DNA of 8,192 nt from Planctomycetaceae bacterium (lineage in GTDB: Bacteria > Planctomycetota > Planctomycetia > Pirellulales > Thermoguttaceae): positions 1-8,192 of the forward strand of contig DOMV01000217.1 of the NCBI GenBank assembly GCA_003509805.1. The letters run 5' to 3'. The notes under the pieces were generated by a model, which worked only from the letters and a program-made list of their open reading frames with translations, was not told where the DNA came from and did no database searches. Made by a program: the position numbers and the translations under genes. This document shows positions 6,806-8,192 of this stretch, in pieces. How positions within the stretch are numbered: position 1 is the first letter of the stretch; each line of letters opens with the position of its first letter.

Positions 6806-6967
6806 ATGCCGAATGCGGTGGAAGTGTCCCGAAAATTTCGGACCGTGTTTAGGACCGTATTTCGGACTGTTTGTTTTTCAGGAATCCTTAACATAAAATT
6901 TTATGTCTCTTATTCAACCACACGGCGGGCTCACGGAACCGATTTGTCGCACCATCGCATCGAATGA
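6806..6967 (+). CDS. Possible 53-aa upstream ORF overlapping the sat start
   Basis: An ATG at 6806, at the predicted transcription start, opens a 53-residue frame (begins MPNAVEVSRK) that ends 65 bases inside sat in a different frame. It contains FRTV three times in tandem, and all four base differences between the 12-bp units are synonymous. That pattern suggests selection on the peptide, or chance within a DNA repeat. No Shine-Dalgarno is present, and translation would have to be leaderless or weak. The frame uses TCA twice, unlike the large genes. I recognise no protein family. Translation could couple to or interfere with sat. Confidence 0.2.
   Translation: MPNAVEVSRKFRTVFRTVFRTVCFSGILNIKFYVSYSTTRRAHGTDLSHHRIE
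6829..6841 (+). promoter_or_regulatory. 13-bp palindrome CCGAAAATTTCGG
   Basis: CCGAAA and TTTCGG are perfect inverted arms around one A. The element lies about 25 bp downstream of the predicted transcription start and runs into the tandem 12-bp repeats. It has the form of a dimeric regulator site, but no specific regulator is recognised. Confidence 0.3.
6836..6871 (+). repeat. Three 12-bp tandem repeats in the sat leader
   Basis: The units are TTTCGGACCGTG (6836-6847), TTTAGGACCGTA (6848-6859) and TTTCGGACTGTT (6860-6871). Unit two differs from unit one at two bases, and so does unit three. In frame 2 each encodes Phe-Arg-Thr-Val. The array could be a set of protein-binding sites in the leader or part of a small ORF. 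Confidence 0.85.
6891..6906 (+). promoter_or_regulatory. 16-bp perfect palindrome over the sat start codon
   Basis: ACATAAAATTTTATGT is fully self-complementary and includes the ATG at 6903-6905. In RNA a 6-bp stem with an AATT loop would bury the start codon. In DNA the sequence is a symmetric site for a dimeric regulator. It is AT-only apart from one C and one G, and stands out from its surroundings. Confidence 0.45.
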
Positions 6968-8159
6968 TATCGGTGATTTCCAAAAAAAGGCGGCCGGACT
7001 GACGCACGTTCCGGTCAGCGACGCCGATCTTTCGACCGTGTACCGCTTCGGCGACGGCGGCCTCTCCCCGCTTACCGGACCGATGGACCGAACGACCTTC
7101 AACCGCGTTCTGAACGAATCGGTCATCGAATGCAACGGGAAAAAATATGCCTGGACGATTCCGCTTTCGCTCCCGGTGACCGCCGAACTGGCCGCCCGAA
7201 TCAAGCCGGACCAGGAAGTCGCCGTCGTCAATTCCACCGGCGAAGTCGTCGCGATACTGACCGTCTCGGACGTGTTCGAATGGAACAAACCGGACTACCT
7301 GGCTGCCGTCTATCTGACCGAGAGAACGGACCATCCCGGAGCCGACATGGTTCTCAAGCAGGACGCCGATAAGACCCACCTCTTGGGCGGATCGATCCTG
7401 GTGTTTCCGCAGCCCAAGAATCCGGCGTTCGGCAAATACGTTCTCTCGCCGTTCGAAGTCCGCAAACTGCTCGACACAAAAGCCTGGGACCGCGTCGTCG
7501 CGTTCCAAACCAGGAATCCGCTCCACAGGGCGCACGAATACGCCTTGGTTTACGGCCTTGAAACCTTGCTCCGTCAAGGACATAACGCCGGCGCCTGCCT
7601 GAATCCGCTCGTCGGGGAAACCAAAGGGGACGACGTCAATGCCGTGGTCCGTATGCAAACCTACGAAGCCCTGATCGACAACCGATCGCTCGGCGAAGGG
7701 GATTCCGATGCCGAACTCTGGAAAAAAAGCGGCGGAGCGGTCCCGGATCGCGTCATCCTGCTCGGTCTCGACATCAAAATGTTTTACGGCGGCCCGAAAG
7801 AGGCTGTGATGCACGGCATTTACCGCCAGAACTTCGGGTTCACCGATATCATCATCGGCCGAAAACATGCTGACGCCCCGTACCACGACGGTTCCCCGAT
7901 CTGGGGGGATTTCGACGCCCAGGAAATTTTCAATAAACTCAATGGCGACCTCAAAATCAAACCGCTCAACGTCGGTTTCGCCGCCTATTACGAGTCGGTC
8001 GGGCGTGTCGATCTGATGGAGAACCACAAAGACGAAAAGCCCGTCTTCATTTCCGGCAAGGATGTCCGTGGCACGCTCCAAAAAGGCGAAGAGGTCGACC
8101 CCCGGATCATGCGGCCGAGCACCTCGCATATCCTCGCCGCCGCCATGTCCGGAAAATAA
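6903..8159 (+). CDS. sat: Sulfate adenylyltransferase (ATP sulfurylase)
   Basis: This 418-residue enzyme forms adenosine 5'-phosphosulfate and pyrophosphate from ATP and sulfate, the first step of sulfate activation in the cytoplasm. The N-terminal PUA-like domain covers about 1-165 (start MSLIQPHGG, typical of the family) and the catalytic domain about 170-410. The nucleotide-binding signature QTRNPLHRAHE is at 202-212 with H208 and H211. The segment MFYGGPKEAVMHGIYRQNFG is at 293-312. The loop usually written GRDHAG reads GRKHAD at 319-324, keeping the catalytic Arg at 320. ISGKDVR at 383-389 replaces the usual ISGTxxR. An extra acidic segment of about 20 residues lies near 263-283. There is no APS kinase domain. 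The start codon is certain by homology although no Shine-Dalgarno lies at normal distance (GGA at 6881 is too far). Assimilatory or dissimilatory use cannot be decided because downstream genes are outside the window. Confidence 0.93.
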   Translation: MSLIQPHGGLTEPICRTIASNDIGDFQKKAAGLTHVPVSDADLSTVYRFGDGGLSPLTGPMDRTTFNRVLNESVIECNGKKYAWTIPLSLPVTAELAARIKPDQEVAVVNSTGEVVAILTVSDVFEWNKPDYLAAVYLTERTDHPGADMVLKQDADKTHLLGGSILVFPQPKNPAFGKYVLSPFEVRKLLDTKAWDRVVAFQTRNPLHRAHEYALVYGLETLLRQGHNAGACLNPLVGETKGDDVNAVVRMQTYEALIDNRSLGEGDSDAELWKKSGGAVPDRVILLGLDIKMFYGGPKEAVMHGIYRQNFGFTDIIIGRKHADAPYHDGSPIWGDFDAQEIFNKLNGDLKIKPLNVGFAAYYESVGRVDLMENHKDEKPVFISGKDVRGTLQKGEEVDPRIMRPSTSHILAAAMSGK

Positions 8160-8164
8160 ACTTG

Positions 8165-8184
8165 TTCGGCGATTTTATACCGAA
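8165..8184 (+). terminator. Weak hairpin after sat
   Basis: TTCGG (8165-8169) pairs with CCGAA (8180-8184) over a 10-nt AT-rich loop, starting 5 bases after the sat stop. The window ends 8 bases later, so a following T-tract cannot be judged. It may be the start of a terminator or a chance pairing. Confidence 0.15.
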
Positions 8185-8192
8185 GCCGGTTG

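Larger units (their letters stand above)
6562..6902 (+). other. Structured 341-bp spacer upstream of sat
   Basis: This spacer lacks a clear conventional gene but is dense in symmetry elements, itemised separately. Two overlapping open stretches cross it. One runs in frame 1 from 6607 to 6774 and the other in frame 2 from 6737 to 6967. Both use TTA or TCA codons, which the neighbouring genes almost never use. No tRNA, rRNA or riboswitch family was recognised; a T-loop-like GTTCGAA at 6726-6732 has no flanking stem. Confidence 0.6.

Noticed and set aside
6871..6899. Promoter TTGTTT-17-TAAAAT just before sat
   Set aside because: Transcription would begin after the start codon at 6903, and the -35 match is only 3/6.
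6888..8129. 413-codon minus-strand frame opposite sat
   Set aside because: Codon-register shadow of a clear ATP sulfurylase.

Overview
The window is about 8.2 kb of moderately GC-rich bacterial DNA. All four substantial genes lie on the + strand: the 3' part of a very large PQQ-propeller/TPR protein (1-3954), a trans-type polyprenyl diphosphate synthase (4013-5026), an M20-family dipeptidase (5167-6561) and an ATP sulfurylase, sat (6903-8159). No marker gene fixes the taxonomy. A giant PQQ-repeat protein, absent Shine-Dalgarno sequences and loosely spaced same-strand genes with little shared function would suit a Planctomycetota-like organism. That placement is inference.

The left gene is open at the window edge, so its N-terminus, and any signal peptide, is missing. 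A 58-bp spacer ending in a C6T7 tract leads to the prenyl synthase. A 140-bp spacer holding AT-rich direct repeats then leads to the peptidase. The first three genes could share a transcript, but no operon logic links them. The prenyl synthase should make the isoprenoid chain of a quinone or lipid carrier, the peptidase should hydrolyse dipeptides in the cytoplasm, and sat starts sulfate activation.

The least ordinary part is the 341-bp spacer before sat (6562-6902). It holds a hairpin after the peptidase stop, a distant 8-bp inverted repeat, and a micro-ORF with the only strong Shine-Dalgarno I noticed upstream of a start in the window. It also holds two mutually exclusive hairpins and a plausible sigma70 promoter. 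Three 12-bp tandem units follow, differing only at synonymous positions in one frame. A 16-bp perfect palindrome covers the sat start codon. This could be a regulatory leader for sat, a copy of a dispersed genomic repeat, or both.

Across about 2,540 codons in the four genes I find two TTA codons and no CTA or TCA. This bias explains why each gene carries a long open frame in codon register on the opposite strand. Those antisense frames were not annotated.
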